Positions 51,546-61,283 of a stretch of 64,000 bases of DNA are shown here, one piece after another. The stretch is from Lysobacter capsici (GTDB lineage Bacteria > Pseudomonadota > Gammaproteobacteria > Xanthomonadales > Xanthomonadaceae). The DNA is taken from contig NZ_CP094357.1 of assembly GCF_014779555.2 (NCBI RefSeq), positions 2,542,001 to 2,606,000 of the forward strand, read 5' to 3'. A model generated the notes under the pieces. That model did no database searches. It saw only the letters and a program-made list of their open reading frames with translations, and was not told the origin of the DNA. The translations under genes were made by a program, and so were the position numbers. Numbering within the stretch: position 1 is the first letter of the stretch; each line of letters starts with the position of its first letter.

Positions 51546-52047
51546 TGCCTAGAATGATTTCGTTCCTCATCCTATTGGGATTAAGCCAGCTTGCTCACGC
51601 CGAACAAGGCTGTCCGGATGGACTCTATCCGGGTGGCGCTGCACCGGGGCAGATTTGTATCCCGATGCCAGGCTATGGGATCAACGCAAACGGTGGTGGT
51701 GAGGTACAAGCCGTCGAGCCACGCTGGGCAACCCGCTGGGGTGCCGTCGCCATTGGTGAAGACGAGGCAGCGGAATAATGGGGAAGGCGGAATCGTTTCC
51801 CAGCAAACGCAAGGCCGAAAAGGCCGCTCTGGCCGATTGCAACGCCAAAGATGGTCATGACTGTTCGATCACGCATGCTTATTACGACCAATGTGTCGCG
51901 GTGGCATGGGGCGACACGCTGGTGTCGACCGCGAGTGCGGAGAATTCTGAAAGGGCTTCTCAATTGGCCGTTGAGAAATGCGGCAACTCAAGTACGAATT
52001 GTGGAATTTATTACAGGGGTTGCAGCTACCCCGAGCGGGTTCGATAA
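51545..52047 (+). pseudogene. Frameshifted DUF4189 gene, copy E
   Basis: The first part (51545-51778) encodes signal MPRMISFLILLGLSQLAHA, then EQGCPDGLYPGGAAPGQICI and RWGAVAIGEDEAAE, ending in TAA. The remainder continues one frame over from 51778 as MGKAESFPSKRKAEKAALAD to CGIYYRGCSYPERVR at 52047. Alignment with copy B suggests a single extra base near 51770. An ATG overlaps the TAA (TAATG), so a separately translated second half cannot be excluded, but it would lack an export signal. A sequencing error is another possibility. Confidence 0.7.
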
Positions 52048-52070
52048 GCCCCTCAATCGCTCGCGAGTAA

Positions 52071-52101
52071 AAGCCGCGGCCTCGTGCCATGGCTTTGCTT
52101 T
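52071..52101 (+). terminator. Terminator after DUF4189 copy E
   Basis: AAGCCGCGGC-CTCGT-GCCATGGCTT is followed by TGCTTTG. The stem has one mismatch and is homologous to the hairpins after copies A and B. Confidence 0.6.
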
Positions 52102-52157
52102 GTGCGAGGAAGATGCATGAATCCGTAGCCGTTAGCGGCCCGAAGCGCTTTGATGCT

Positions 52158-55100
52158 TCAATGAAAATCCCGCGACTGCGTACTCAAACTGCCGAGCAGC
52201 GCGGTCAGGTCTTCCATGCGCGAGGCGATGATGTGCTGGACGCCGTCGACGCGTTCGAGGCGGCCGTCGATCGCCATCAGGCGCGATTCGACCAGGACAC
52301 GGCGCTGGCGTTGGGCGAGGTCGCGCCAGACCACGGCGTTGACCATGCCGTCTTCGTCTTCCAGGCTCAGGAAGGTCACGCCGCTGGAGGTTTCGGGTTG
52401 CTGGCGCACGGTCACCAGGCCGGCGAAGCGCACCCGGCTGCCATGCGCGGTCTTGTGCAGTTGCGAGGAGCGCCGGCACTGCCGCGCATGCAGGGCGCTG
52501 CGCAACAGCGACAGTGGATGCCGGCCGAGGGTGGTGCCGAGCAGGGCGTAGTCGGCCTGCACGTCTTCGCCGGCGGTCGGTAGCGGCAGCGCCACCTTGG
52601 CTTCGTCGCGAGCGACGCCGGCGAACAGCGGCAACTGCGTGTCGACGCCGGCTACGGCCCAGCGCGCGCGATGGCGATGGCCGGCGAGCGCGCGCAGGGC
52701 GCCCGCGTCGGCGAGCAGGGCGCGCACGCGCGGGTCGAGCGCCGCGCGCAGGCACAGGTCCTCGACATCGCGCCAGGGCGCGCGCGCACGCGCGTCGCTG
52801 ATGCGATCGGCCGAGGCTTCGTCGAAGCCGCCGATCAGGCGCAGGCCCATGCGGATCGCATGCGGCCGCTTGTTGCCGCTACCGCCCGGAATGCTTTCCA
52901 AGGTGCAGTCCCAGTCGCTGTAGCGCACGTCGACCGGCAGCACGGTGACGCCGTTGCGGCGCGCGTCCTGCAGGATCTGGCCGTGGGTGTAGAAACCCAT
53001 CGGCATTGAGTTGATGATGCCGCAGGCGAAGGCGGCGGGATGGTAGTACTTGAGCCAGCAGCTGACGTAGGCGATCAGGGCGAAGCTGGCGGCGTGCGAT
53101 TCGGGGAAGCCGTAGCTGCCGAAGCCCTTGATCTGTTCGAAGATGCGGTGGGCGAAGTCTTCGGTGTAGTTGTTTTTTATCATTCCCTTGAAGAGTTTTT
53201 CGCGATGCGGTTCCAAGCCGCCATGGCGCTTCCAGGCCGCCATGCAGCGACGCAACTGATCGGCTTCGCCGGGTGTGTAGTCGGCCGCGACGATGGCGAT
53301 CTGCATGACCTGTTCCTGGAACAAAGGCACGCCGAACGTCCGCGACAGGACTTTTTCCAATTCCTTCGATGGATATTCGATCGGCTCCAATCCCTTGCGG
53401 CGACGCAGATACGGATTAACCATATCACCCTGGATCGGCCCAGGCCGCACGATCGCGATCTCGATCACCAGGTCGTAGAAATTCCGCGGCCTCAGGCGCG
53501 GCAGCATCGACATCTGCGCGCGCGATTCGATCTGGAACACGCCGACGGTGTCGGCCTTGCAGATCATGTCGTAGACCTTCTTATCGTCGTCGTGTTGCAT
53601 GATCGTCGGCATGTCCAGGCCGCGAATGCCCTGGGTTTCCAGCGAGGCGAGAGTCTTGCGTACCGCCGTCAGCATGCCCAGGGCGAGGCAATCGACCTTG
53701 AGCAGCCCCATCGCGTCGAGATCGTCCTTGTCCCATTGCACGATAGTGCGATCGTCCATCGCCGCGTTCTCGACCGGCACCAGGGTGTGCAGCGGCCGCT
53801 CGGAGATCACGAAGCCGCCCGGATGCTGCGACAGATGCCGCGGAAAACCGTTTTCGACCAGGATCGCGGTCAGCCCCAGCACGTTGCGCAGCAACGGCGA
53901 CTCCGGGTCGAGGCCGCGTTCGCGCAGTTGCTCGGGCAGCGGCACGCCTTCGCTCCAGCGGTCGAGCGTGCGCGCGAGTTCGCTGATCTGGTCCTGCGGC
54001 ATCCCTAAGGCCGCGGCGACGTTGCGGATCGCGCTGCGGCCGCGGTAGCTGATCGCCACCGCGGTCAGCGCCGCGCGTTCGCGGCCGTAACGGGTGAAGA
54101 CGTATTGCAGGACTTCTTCGCGCCGTTCGTGTTCGAAGTCCACGTCGATGTCGGGCGGCTCGTTGCGCTCGACCGACATGAAGCGTTCGAACAGCATGCC
54201 CATGCGGGTCGGGTCGATCTCGGTGATGCCCAGCGCATAGCACACGACCGAGTTCGCGGCCGAGCCGCGGCCCTGGCACAGGATCTTCTCGGATCGCGCG
54301 TACTCGACGATGTCGTAAACGGTCAGGAAGTACGACTCGTAGTTCAACTTTCCGATGATCCCCAACTCATGTTCGATCTGCTGGCTGGACTCGGCAGGAA
54401 CGCCGGTGGGCCAGCGTCTGGCCGCGCCGATCGCGACCAGTTTGGGCAGCCAGCTTTTCGCGGTTTCGCCGGCCGGAACCAGTTCGTTCGGATAGCGGTA
54501 ATCGATGCCGCGCTTGAGGTCGAAACCGATGCAGCGCTCGGCGATGCGCACGGTCTGCGCGAGCATCGCTGCGGGATAGATCGCCTTGAGCGCCTTGCGG
54601 ATGCGCAGATGCCGCTCGCCGTTGGGAAACAGGCGTTCGCCGGCTTCGGCGACGGTGGTGTGATGGCGGATCGCGGTCAATACGTCCTGCAGCGGACGGC
54701 GCGCGCGTTCGTGCATATGCACGTCGCCGGTAGCGACCGTGGGCAGGTCGTGACGCGCGGCCAGTTGCGTCAGCGCGGCCAGGCGCGCGTCGTCGTCGTG
54801 GCCGCGATGCAACTCGACCGCGACCCAGGCGCGATCGGCGAAATGGGTTCGCAACCATCGCGCATGCCGGTCGTCGTCGCTGCCGCCGTCGGGCACCCAC
54901 AGCGCCAGCAGGTTCGCGCTGTGCGCCTCGACGTCCTCGATCAGGCAGCGGTATTCGCCTTTTTTCGCGCGTCGGCGGGCGATGGTGATCAGGCGGCACA
55001 GGTCGGTGTAGGCGGGCGAGCCGGTGACTAGGAGCACCAGCTTCGGTCCGTTCTCGATGCGGAACTCGCTGCCGACGATCAATTTCAAGCCGGTGCGTTT

Positions 55101-55298
55101 CGACGCTTGCCAGGCGCGCACGATCCCGGCCAGCGTGCATTCGTCGGTGATCGCCAGCGAGTGATAGCCCAAGGCCTGGGCGCGATCGAACAGCTCGTCG
55201 GCGAGCGAGGCGCCGCGCTGGAAACTGAAGGCCGACAGGCAATGCAGTTCGGCGTAATCGGGCAAGGCGGATGAGGCCATCGGCCGCGCGGCGTTCAT
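52158..55298 (-). CDS. dnaE2: Error-prone DNA polymerase DnaE2
   Basis: A 1046-residue C-family polymerase. The N-terminal PHP domain starts [17 protein letters not shown] with [16 protein letters not shown], and the polymerase centre carries [20 protein letters not shown]. The [34 protein letters not shown] and [20 protein letters not shown] stretches are typical. The C-terminus ends with an OB-fold ([20 protein letters not shown]). DnaE2 performs SOS mutagenesis and lesion tolerance with ImuA and ImuB. The start at 55298 overlaps the imuB stop by ATGA; the long upstream frame is spurious. Confidence 0.95.
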   Translation of the reverse strand: MNAARPMASSALPDYAELHCLSAFSFQRGASLADELFDRAQALGYHSLAITDECTLAGIVRAWQASKRTGLKLIVGSEFRIENGPKLVLLVTGSPAYTDLCRLITIARRRAKKGEYRCLIEDVEAHSANLLALWVPDGGSDDDRHARWLRTHFADRAWVAVELHRGHDDDARLAALTQLAARHDLPTVATGDVHMHERARRPLQDVLTAIRHHTTVAEAGERLFPNGERHLRIRKALKAIYPAAMLAQTVRIAERCIGFDLKRGIDYRYPNELVPAGETAKSWLPKLVAIGAARRWPTGVPAESSQQIEHELGIIGKLNYESYFLTVYDIVEYARSEKILCQGRGSAANSVVCYALGITEIDPTRMGMLFERFMSVERNEPPDIDVDFEHERREEVLQYVFTRYGRERAALTAVAISYRGRSAIRNVAAALGMPQDQISELARTLDRWSEGVPLPEQLRERGLDPESPLLRNVLGLTAILVENGFPRHLSQHPGGFVISERPLHTLVPVENAAMDDRTIVQWDKDDLDAMGLLKVDCLALGMLTAVRKTLASLETQGIRGLDMPTIMQHDDDKKVYDMICKADTVGVFQIESRAQMSMLPRLRPRNFYDLVIEIAIVRPGPIQGDMVNPYLRRRKGLEPIEYPSKELEKVLSRTFGVPLFQEQVMQIAIVAADYTPGEADQLRRCMAAWKRHGGLEPHREKLFKGMIKNNYTEDFAHRIFEQIKGFGSYGFPESHAASFALIAYVSCWLKYYHPAAFACGIINSMPMGFYTHGQILQDARRNGVTVLPVDVRYSDWDCTLESIPGGSGNKRPHAIRMGLRLIGGFDEASADRISDARARAPWRDVEDLCLRAALDPRVRALLADAGALRALAGHRHRARWAVAGVDTQLPLFAGVARDEAKVALPLPTAGEDVQADYALLGTTLGRHPLSLLRSALHARQCRRSSQLHKTAHGSRVRFAGLVTVRQQPETSSGVTFLSLEDEDGMVNAVVWRDLAQRQRRVLVESRLMAIDGRLERVDGVQHIIASRMEDLTALLGSLSTQSRDFH

Positions 55299-56743
55299 GC
55301 GAACCAGCCGTGCAAGGTCAGCGCGCCGTCGCCGCCGGCATCGCGATAGGCCCAGGCGCGTTGGCCTTTGGCGGTCTCGACCAGGTAGTAGTCGCGGCGC
55401 ACATCGTCCTGATCCCACCAACCCGATTCGATCCGCTCGGGCCCGGCGAGAATGCGCGCGAGCGGTTCGCGCAGCGGCTCGGGTTCGATCAACAGCCAAC
55501 CCGGGCGGGTCGTATTCGTCGGCGTCGAAACGGTTTTGTTCGAACGCGTCGGCGCATCGCCCGAGACGTTGCGCCAGGCGCGTTCGGGCCGGTGATCGGG
55601 ATGCACGGCCAAGCCCTGCACGCCGTCGTCGCCGAGCCGCGCGCGCAGGCGCTCGCGCAATTGCGCCCAGGGCAGCGCCTGCTGCGGGCGCGGATCGAAC
55701 AGGTCGCGGCTGGCCGGCACGAACGGCGGCAGTTGTTCGGCGAGCAGGCGCAGGCCGACCACAGGCGCTGGAATTCGCGCCTGTTGCAGACGCCCGCGCG
55801 CGAGTTCGAACAGCATCGCCGCGTCGCGTTCGGGCGCGAGCAGGCCGACCGCGACTTCGCTGTGCGGCAACTGCGGACGATGCGGATGGCGTTCGTGTTC
55901 GAGGATCAGGGTGAAGCGTTCGACACCGCCGTCGCGGCCGGACAGATAGGCTGCGAGATCGGCGGTAAGCCGGCGCAGCGGGAACAGCAGCGCCTGGCTG
56001 GATTCGACTTCATGGCCGAGTTCGATGCGTGCATCGAAAGCGTCGGGCGGTTGGAAATACGTCAGCAGCGGCGTCGCCGCGCCGTGCAGCGCATCCAGAT
56101 GGGTCAGCACGTGTTGGCCGAAGCGCCGCGCCAGCGGCGCGCGCGGCAACGCCTGCACCGCGCCGAGTTTGCGCAAGCCCATGCGTTGCAGCGCCTGCAC
56201 CGTGTCGGCATCGAAGCCGCAGCGTTCCAGCGGCATTTTCGCCAGCGCCGGGATCAGGTTGTCGTCGTCGAAGCACAGGCCGTCGCGGATATTGGTCAAT
56301 GCGCGCGCGGCCTGCGGATTGGGCGCGGCGGCCATGCGATGGCGGAAGCCGAGTTCGCGCAGTTCCGCGGCCAGGCGCTGGCGCAATTCCGGCCAGGCGC
56401 CGAACAGGCTGCGACTGCGGCCGATCTCGAACACCAGCGCATGCGCGAACTGGGTGCTGACCTGTGAGCTGTAGCCGTAGGCCCAGGCGGCGAGCAGGCC
56501 GCGCGCGTGTTCGACCGCGGCGGGGTCGTGTTCGACGGTCTGGAAACCGTCGACGATCGCCTGCGCCGCGATCAGCGGCATGTTCGGCTTGAGCCCCAGC
56601 GCGCGCGCGGCTTCGTTGACCGCGTACAGGCGGCGGCGCGCATGCGGCCCGTCGACCAGCACCAAGGCGCGCTCGGGATGCGGGTGATTGCGAAGGACCA
56701 CGTCCATCGCCAATTGCGGCAGCAGCAGGCAGGCCCAGCGCAT
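55295..56743 (-). CDS. imuB: Y-family polymerase-like protein ImuB
   Basis: A 482-residue Y-family homologue. It begins [18 protein letters not shown]; the palm shows [19 protein letters not shown] and [20 protein letters not shown], where ordinary Y-family catalytic carboxylates are not kept, as expected of ImuB. A C-terminal region (residues ~340-482) follows. ImuB links DnaE2 to the beta clamp. It overlaps dnaE2 and lies ten bases from imuA. Confidence 0.9.
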   Translation of the reverse strand: MRWACLLLPQLAMDVVLRNHPHPERALVLVDGPHARRRLYAVNEAARALGLKPNMPLIAAQAIVDGFQTVEHDPAAVEHARGLLAAWAYGYSSQVSTQFAHALVFEIGRSRSLFGAWPELRQRLAAELRELGFRHRMAAAPNPQAARALTNIRDGLCFDDDNLIPALAKMPLERCGFDADTVQALQRMGLRKLGAVQALPRAPLARRFGQHVLTHLDALHGAATPLLTYFQPPDAFDARIELGHEVESSQALLFPLRRLTADLAAYLSGRDGGVERFTLILEHERHPHRPQLPHSEVAVGLLAPERDAAMLFELARGRLQQARIPAPVVGLRLLAEQLPPFVPASRDLFDPRPQQALPWAQLRERLRARLGDDGVQGLAVHPDHRPERAWRNVSGDAPTRSNKTVSTPTNTTRPGWLLIEPEPLREPLARILAGPERIESGWWDQDDVRRDYYLVETAKGQRAWAYRDAGGDGALTLHGWFA

Positions 56744-56753
56744 GAGGTCGTGC

Positions 56754-57626
56754 TCAGCGCGGGTGCAGCAAGGTCAGCGCGGGCGCGGGACGCGCTGCCT
56801 GCGGCGGGTCGCGCGGCGCGAGCGGCGTTTGGTCGACGGGCTCTCGATCGGCTGCGTTGCGCTCGATCCGCAGCGTCGCGACCGGCGTGGCGGCGATGCG
56901 CTGGCGATCGTTGCGAAGCGGTGTGATCGCGGCGACGCCGCCGCGTTCGACCGGCGCGGCTTCGATGCGTATCGCTTCGCTTCGCAGCGGCGCGGCCTGC
57001 GCGTGGCTCGCATGCGCGAACGCGATCGGCTTGCTCGGCGCATTGCCGCCGCGGCACTTGAGCACGCGCAGTTGCCGCGGCGAGCTGTCGATCGCGATGC
57101 GCAACGCCGCCGGCGAGGGATTGCGCGCGGCGGCCATGTCGCGCAGGGCGAAGCCGAGGCATTGGCCGGTTTCGGCGGCGACCTGCAGACGGCGCAGCAC
57201 GCGGTCGTCGGCGCGCTGCGGCCAGCACAGCACCGCGGCGCAGGCGCCCGAGCGCAGGCATTGTTCGGCCGCCCATAACGCATCGCGATGGCGCGCGCGG
57301 ATGATCTGCAGTCGCGGCAGGGCCACGCCGGCGTCGCGCCACGCGGCCGGGTAGGGCAGGTACGGCGGATCGACCAGCACGATCATGCCGCCGTCTTGCG
57401 CCTGCGATAAACGCGCCAGGGTCGGCCACAGCAGTTCGAGTTCGCCGACCCCGGCGTTGGGCAGCAGCAGCTCGGTCAACGCGGCCTCGGGCCAGCCGCC
57501 GATCGGCAGCGCGGCATCGAGCGCGGCGTGTCCGGTGGGTTGCGCCGACGGCGCGAGGTTCGGCGATTGCCCGCGCCAGACCCGGCGCGAACTGATCAGG
57601 CTGTCGAGGGCGATGAGCTTGCCCAT
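56754..57626 (-). CDS. imuA: Mutasome protein ImuA (SulA/RecA-like)
   Basis: A 290-residue protein with an ImuA-type RecA-like core: HAALDAALPIGGWPEAALTE, then GGMIVLVDPPYLPYPAAW and a terminal variable region. No intact Walker A is seen. The C-terminal 100 residues are rich in Arg, Ala and Pro, which is longer and less conserved than usual. ImuA is needed for DnaE2-dependent mutagenesis and interacts with ImuB. It is the second gene of the cassette, four bases after lexA. Confidence 0.85.
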   Translation of the reverse strand: MGKLIALDSLISSRRVWRGQSPNLAPSAQPTGHAALDAALPIGGWPEAALTELLLPNAGVGELELLWPTLARLSQAQDGGMIVLVDPPYLPYPAAWRDAGVALPRLQIIRARHRDALWAAEQCLRSGACAAVLCWPQRADDRVLRRLQVAAETGQCLGFALRDMAAARNPSPAALRIAIDSSPRQLRVLKCRGGNAPSKPIAFAHASHAQAAPLRSEAIRIEAAPVERGGVAAITPLRNDRQRIAATPVATLRIERNAADREPVDQTPLAPRDPPQAARPAPALTLLHPR

Positions 57627-57630
57627 TCGA

Positions 57631-58254
57631 TCAGCCCCGGCGCACCAGGCCGCAGTAGATGCCTTCGATCGCGAAGTCGGCGTCGGCCGAGATCAGGATC
57701 GGCGCGTAGTCGGGATTGCGCGGCAGCAGGGCGATGCCGTCGGCATCGATGCGCAGGCGCTTGATGGTGATTTCGTCGGCGATGCGCGCGACCACGGTCT
57801 GGCCGTTGCGCGCGTCGCGGGTGCGATGCACGGCGACCAGGTCGCCATCGAAGATACCGTCCTCGCGCATCGAGTCGCCCTTGACCCGCAGCAGGTAGTC
57901 CGGCCGCGGCGAGAACAGCAGGCGATCGATCAGCACATGGGTTTCGGCTTCAGCATCGGCGCCGATCGGCGGGCCGGCGGCGACCCGGCCGAGGATCGGC
58001 AGCTCAAGACGCGCGTCGTCGCGGGTGGCGGAGCGGGTTGGCTCGACGTCGATCAGGCGGATGCCGCGCGCGCGGCCCGGCAGCAGTTCGATCAGCCCCT
58101 GCGCCTGCAAGGCCTGCAGGTGGTAGCCGGCCGAGCGGTTCTGGCGGAAACCGAAGTGGGCCGCGATCTCCTGTTGCGACGGCGGCATGCCGTCGGCGGC
58201 GATGCGTTCGCGCAGGTAGGCGAGGAGGGCGCGGCGGAGGTCGGTCAGGCTCAT
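57631..58254 (-). CDS. lexA: SOS repressor LexA
   Basis: A 207-residue repressor. The winged helix domain is at the N-terminus (PPSQQEIAAHFGFRQNRSAG, YHLQALQAQGLIEL). The self-cleavage bond is Ala93-Gly94 in VAAGPP, and the Ser128/Lys165 dyad lies in VKGDSMREDG and EITIKRL. Linkage to imuA-imuB-dnaE2 identifies it as the cassette's LexA (the second LexA type in Xanthomonas relatives). The start codon is directly preceded by a palindrome and lacks a Shine-Dalgarno sequence, consistent with a leaderless message. Confidence 0.93.
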   Translation of the reverse strand: MSLTDLRRALLAYLRERIAADGMPPSQQEIAAHFGFRQNRSAGYHLQALQAQGLIELLPGRARGIRLIDVEPTRSATRDDARLELPILGRVAAGPPIGADAEAETHVLIDRLLFSPRPDYLLRVKGDSMREDGIFDGDLVAVHRTRDARNGQTVVARIADEITIKRLRIDADGIALLPRNPDYAPILISADADFAIEGIYCGLVRRG

Positions 58255-58255
58255 G

Positions 58256-58269
58256 TACTAATATTAGTA
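58256..58269. promoter_or_regulatory. Putative LexA operator overlapping a leaderless promoter
   Basis: TACTAATATTAGTA is a perfect 14-bp palindrome ending one base before the lexA ATG. Read on the minus strand it contains TAATAT at -12 to -7 relative to the A of ATG, with TTACCG at -35 to -30 and a 17-base spacer. This suits initiation at the start codon itself and repression by LexA. Confidence 0.6.
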
Positions 58270-58587
58270 ATAAAAAGATGTGCCGGTAAGACTTGCCGGA
58301 TGCAGCCGACGGATGGTGGGGCGAGGGGACGCGGTGGGGGTTCGGTGGAGATTGCGTGGCTGGGGTCTCGCGGGGTGAGATCGGTGCGGGCGTGGGAATA
58401 ACCCTTATGGATCATGGGGATGAGTCTGATGCGCGCTGGGCGCCGGTGGGCGTGGTGGCGCGGTCGCGGCTTGCGCCGCTCCTACAGGGGGCGGCCGTGG
58501 AGACGTTTCCGACGAACGGGGCTGCGACGTATTGACTCGTTCCGGTTACTTCTTTAATTTCTGTCTAAACAGAAATAAGAGAAGTCC
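58270..58587. other. Divergent intergenic region lexA/GbsR-type regulator
   Basis: About 320 bases. It contains the lexA -35 region, a half REP element at 58457-58490 (GCGGTCGCGGCTTGCGCCGC then TCCTACAGGGGG) and the operator at 58557-58576. No gene recognised. Confidence 0.5.
58557..58576. promoter_or_regulatory. Operator site 1 of the GbsR/MarR-type regulator
   Basis: ATTTCTGTCTAAACAGAAAT: 8-bp arms around CTAA, 12 bases before the regulator ATG. It is matched by a 20-bp site at 59282-59301. Confidence 0.6.
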
Positions 58588-59253
58588 ATGTCGCTCAGCC
58601 CGCTCCAAGAACGTTTCATCCTGCACTGGGGCGAGATGGGCAGCCGTTGGGGCGTCAACCGCACCGTGGCCCAGATCCATGCGCTGCTGTTCCTCAGCGA
58701 GCGGGCGATCACCGCCGACGAGATCTGCGAGACCCTCAACCTGGCCCGTTCCAACGTCAGCACCAGCCTCAAGGAGTTGCAGAGCTGGAACCTGGCCCGG
58801 GTCACCCACGTGCTCGGCGACCGCCGCGATCATTTCGAGACCTACAAGGACGTGTGGGACATCTTCCGCGCGGTGGTGCAGGAGCGTCGCCGTCGCGAGA
58901 TCGAGCCGACCCTGAGCATGCTGCGCACCGCCGTGCTCGACGGCGCCAACGCCGAAGTCGCGCCCGACCAGAACGATCCGCGCGACCAGCGCACCCTGGT
59001 GCGCATGCGCGAGGTGCTGGAGTTCATGGAGACCGGCACCAGCTGGATCGACGAAATGAACCGGCTCGATCCCAAGACCCTGATCAAGCTGCTGAAGATG
59101 GGCGCGCGCATCCAGCAGTACGTGCGCGGCCCGGTCAAGCCGTTGCCGGCGCCGCAGGCCGCGGCGGGCCACGGCGTGCTGTTCGAGGACGAGCTCGAGC
59201 CCGACGCGCACGACGACACCCGGACCGATACGCCCGGCGATCGCCCGTCCTAG
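58588..59253 (+). CDS. GbsR/MarR-type transcriptional regulator
   Basis: A 221-residue regulator. The N-terminal half is a winged helix of the GbsR kind: WGEMGSRWGVNRTVAQIHAL, ITADEICETLNLARSNVSTS and a wing (VTHVLGDRRDHFETYKDVWD). The C-terminal half is helical and probably dimerising (DQRTLVRMREVLEFMETGTS), then an acidic tail. GbsR-type proteins repress osmoprotectant or other membrane-linked genes. Near-identical palindromes before this gene and before the following operon indicate autoregulation and control of that operon (inference). A weak AAGAGAAG ribosome-binding site precedes the ATG. Confidence 0.82.
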   Translation: MSLSPLQERFILHWGEMGSRWGVNRTVAQIHALLFLSERAITADEICETLNLARSNVSTSLKELQSWNLARVTHVLGDRRDHFETYKDVWDIFRAVVQERRRREIEPTLSMLRTAVLDGANAEVAPDQNDPRDQRTLVRMREVLEFMETGTSWIDEMNRLDPKTLIKLLKMGARIQQYVRGPVKPLPAPQAAAGHGVLFEDELEPDAHDDTRTDTPGDRPS

Positions 59254-59281
59254 CGGCGCGCCGGCGTTTTTTTGCCTATCA

Positions 59282-59301
59282 ATTTCTGTAATTACCGAAA
59301 T
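59282..59301. promoter_or_regulatory. Operator site 2, before the DUF393-epimerase operon
   Basis: ATTTCTGTAATTACCGAAAT: same length and arms as site 1 with one arm mismatch (T/G), flanked by A on the left and AA on the right as in site 1. It lies 17 bases before the next ATG. Confidence 0.6.
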
Positions 59302-59318
59302 AACAGTAGAGGCCGATC

Positions 59319-59765
59319 ATGAAGAACAACCTGATCCCCGAACCGAGCATCGCCCCCGTCGTCGCCCTGTACGACCGCGCCTGCCCCTTGTGCCGCACCG
59401 AGATGCACCGGCTCAAGGCGCGCGACCGCCACGGCCGCCTGCAACTGGTCGACATCGCCGCGCCGGACTTCGATGCGGCGCAGTGGGGCTTCCCGCTGGA
59501 GGCGATGCGCAACGCCCTGCATGTGCGCACCGCCGAAGGCGAATGGCGCATCGGCGTGCCCGGCATCGCCGAGGCCTACCGCGCGGTCGGCCTGGGCTGG
59601 CTGACCTGGCCGCTGCGCGTGCCCGGCGCCGGACGCATGGCCGCGCGCGCCTATCGCTGGATCGCGCCGAACCGCCACCGCGTGTCGCGCTGGCTCGGTT
59701 TCCGCGAAGCCGGCCACGAGCCCGGCCCGCGCTGCGACGACGGCCACTGCCCGACCCACTATTGA
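59319..59765 (+). CDS. DUF393 thiol-disulfide oxidoreductase-like protein
   Basis: A 148-residue protein with the DUF393 start VVALYDRACPLCRTEMHRLK; Cys22 and Cys25 form a CxxC. Further family residues: LQLVDIAAPDF and IGVPGIAEAYRAVGLGWLTW. The C-terminus has two more cysteines (PRCDDGHCPTHY). It may exchange thiols or handle membrane-bound electron carriers; the exact role is unknown. First gene of a three-gene operon under operator site 2. Confidence 0.85.
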   Translation: MKNNLIPEPSIAPVVALYDRACPLCRTEMHRLKARDRHGRLQLVDIAAPDFDAAQWGFPLEAMRNALHVRTAEGEWRIGVPGIAEAYRAVGLGWLTWPLRVPGAGRMAARAYRWIAPNRHRVSRWLGFREAGHEPGPRCDDGHCPTHY

Positions 59766-59777
59766 GCGAGGCGCGTC

Positions 59778-61283
59778 ATGGAACGCTTGTTCATCGCCTT
59801 ATTGCTGTTGCAGATCGTGTTGGGCGCGATCGACACCATCGCCCATCACGAGTTGATGGAAAAACTCGCCAACCGCCGCAGCGCCGCGTTGGAGTTGAAA
59901 CTGCATTCGGCGCGCGGCTTCGTCTACGGGTTCTTGTTCCTGGTGTTCGCCTGGGTGCAGCCGCAGGGACTGTGGCTGGCGGCGGTGTGGGCGCTGGTGC
60001 TGGTCGAGGTCGGCATTACCTTGTGGGACTTCGTGGTCGAAGACGCCACCCGCCTGCTGCCCAGCACCGAGCGCGTGCTGCACACCATCCTCGCGGTCAA
60101 CGGCGGCGCGATGTTCGCGGTGTATGCGCTGGCGACGATGGACGACTGGAGCGCGCCGAGCGCGTTGCTGGCGCATTCCTACGGTTGGCAGTCGTGGGCG
60201 CTGACCGCGGCCGCGCTCGGCATCGGTCTGTCGGCGGTGCGCGATGGTCTGGCCGCGCGCGCCAATGCCGCCGAACCGGCGCCGCGCGCGCTGCTGGCCG
60301 AGCATCCGCAGACCGGTTTCCTGATCAGCGGCGGCACCGGTTTCATCGGCAGTGCGTTGGTCGAAGGCCTGCTGGCCGGCGGGCATCGGGTGACGATCCT
60401 GAGCCGCGATCCGCGCCGCGCCGCCCTGCAGTTCGGCGGACGCGCGCGCTGCATCGCCGACACCGCGCAGTTGCGCGACGACGAAGCGATCGACGTGGTG
60501 GTCAATCTGGCCGGCGCGCCGGTGGTCGGGCCGCGCTGGTCGCCGGCGCGCAAACGCGCGCTGTACTCCAGTCGCATCGACACGACCCATGCGCTGCGCG
60601 CCTGGTGCGAGCGTTCACGCAACAAGCCGGCGCTGTGGCTGCAGGCCAGTGCGATCGGTTTGTACGGCGCGCATGCGCGCAGCGGTCCGGAACTGCGCGA
60701 TCCAGCGCCAATACGCGGCGATTTCCCCAGCGAACTGTGCAGCGCCTGGGAGCGCGCCGCCGCTCCAGTGTCGGAACAAGGCGTGCGTCTGGTGACGATG
60801 CGCCTGGGCCTGGTCCTGCACCGCAGCGGCGGGGTGTTGCCGATGCTGTCGCTGGCCGCATCGCTCGGCGCCGGCGCGACCTTGGGCACGGGCAAGCAAT
60901 GGTTCGCCTGGGTCCATCTGGACGATGTGCTGGGCTTCGTCGAACAGGCGGTCGAACACGTCGGCTTGCGCGGGCCTTACAACCTGGTCGCGCCGACCGG
61001 CTGCAGCCAGGGCGAATTCACCCGCGAACTCGCACGCAGCCAGCATCGCCGCGCGTGGTTGCGCATGCCGGCCTGGCCGATGCGCCTGGCCCTGGGCGAG
61101 ATGGCGACGATGCTGCTGGACGGACCGGTGGTCGAACCGCGACGCCTGCTCGATCAACGCTATCGCTTCGTGCATGCCGACCTCGCCAGCGCGCTGCGCG
61201 CCGGTCGTACCCCCACTTTGCGTTCTTCTTATTCGGGTGACGGACACCCAAGGGACCAACATGGAACTGTTGCATCCAATTGA
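59778..61283 (+). CDS. Membrane-anchored TIGR01777-type epimerase (YfcH/SulA-like)
   Basis: A 501-residue fusion. Residues 1-170 form an N-terminal membrane domain of about four helices. From about 184 a short-chain dehydrogenase/epimerase domain starts with the NAD(P) motif FLISGGTGFIGSALVEGLLA. It continues with VVNLAGAPVVGPRWSPARK, LWLQASAIGLYG and WFAWVHLDDVLGFVEQAVE. The C-terminal DUF1731-like stretch is RMPAWPMRLALGEMATMLLD. Most TIGR01777 proteins are ~300 residues and soluble, so the membrane domain is an addition. Function unknown. It overlaps the following DUF4166 gene by 23 bases. Confidence 0.85.
   Translation: MERLFIALLLLQIVLGAIDTIAHHELMEKLANRRSAALELKLHSARGFVYGFLFLVFAWVQPQGLWLAAVWALVLVEVGITLWDFVVEDATRLLPSTERVLHTILAVNGGAMFAVYALATMDDWSAPSALLAHSYGWQSWALTAAALGIGLSAVRDGLAARANAAEPAPRALLAEHPQTGFLISGGTGFIGSALVEGLLAGGHRVTILSRDPRRAALQFGGRARCIADTAQLRDDEAIDVVVNLAGAPVVGPRWSPARKRALYSSRIDTTHALRAWCERSRNKPALWLQASAIGLYGAHARSGPELRDPAPIRGDFPSELCSAWERAAAPVSEQGVRLVTMRLGLVLHRSGGVLPMLSLAASLGAGATLGTGKQWFAWVHLDDVLGFVEQAVEHVGLRGPYNLVAPTGCSQGEFTRELARSQHRRAWLRMPAWPMRLALGEMATMLLDGPVVEPRRLLDQRYRFVHADLASALRAGRTPTLRSSYSGDGHPRDQHGTVASN

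Noticed and set aside
51545-52047. Programmed ribosomal frameshift in DUF4189 copy E
   Set aside because: No slippery heptamer or downstream structure is seen, and paralogues A, B and D need no shift; mutation or sequencing error is simpler.
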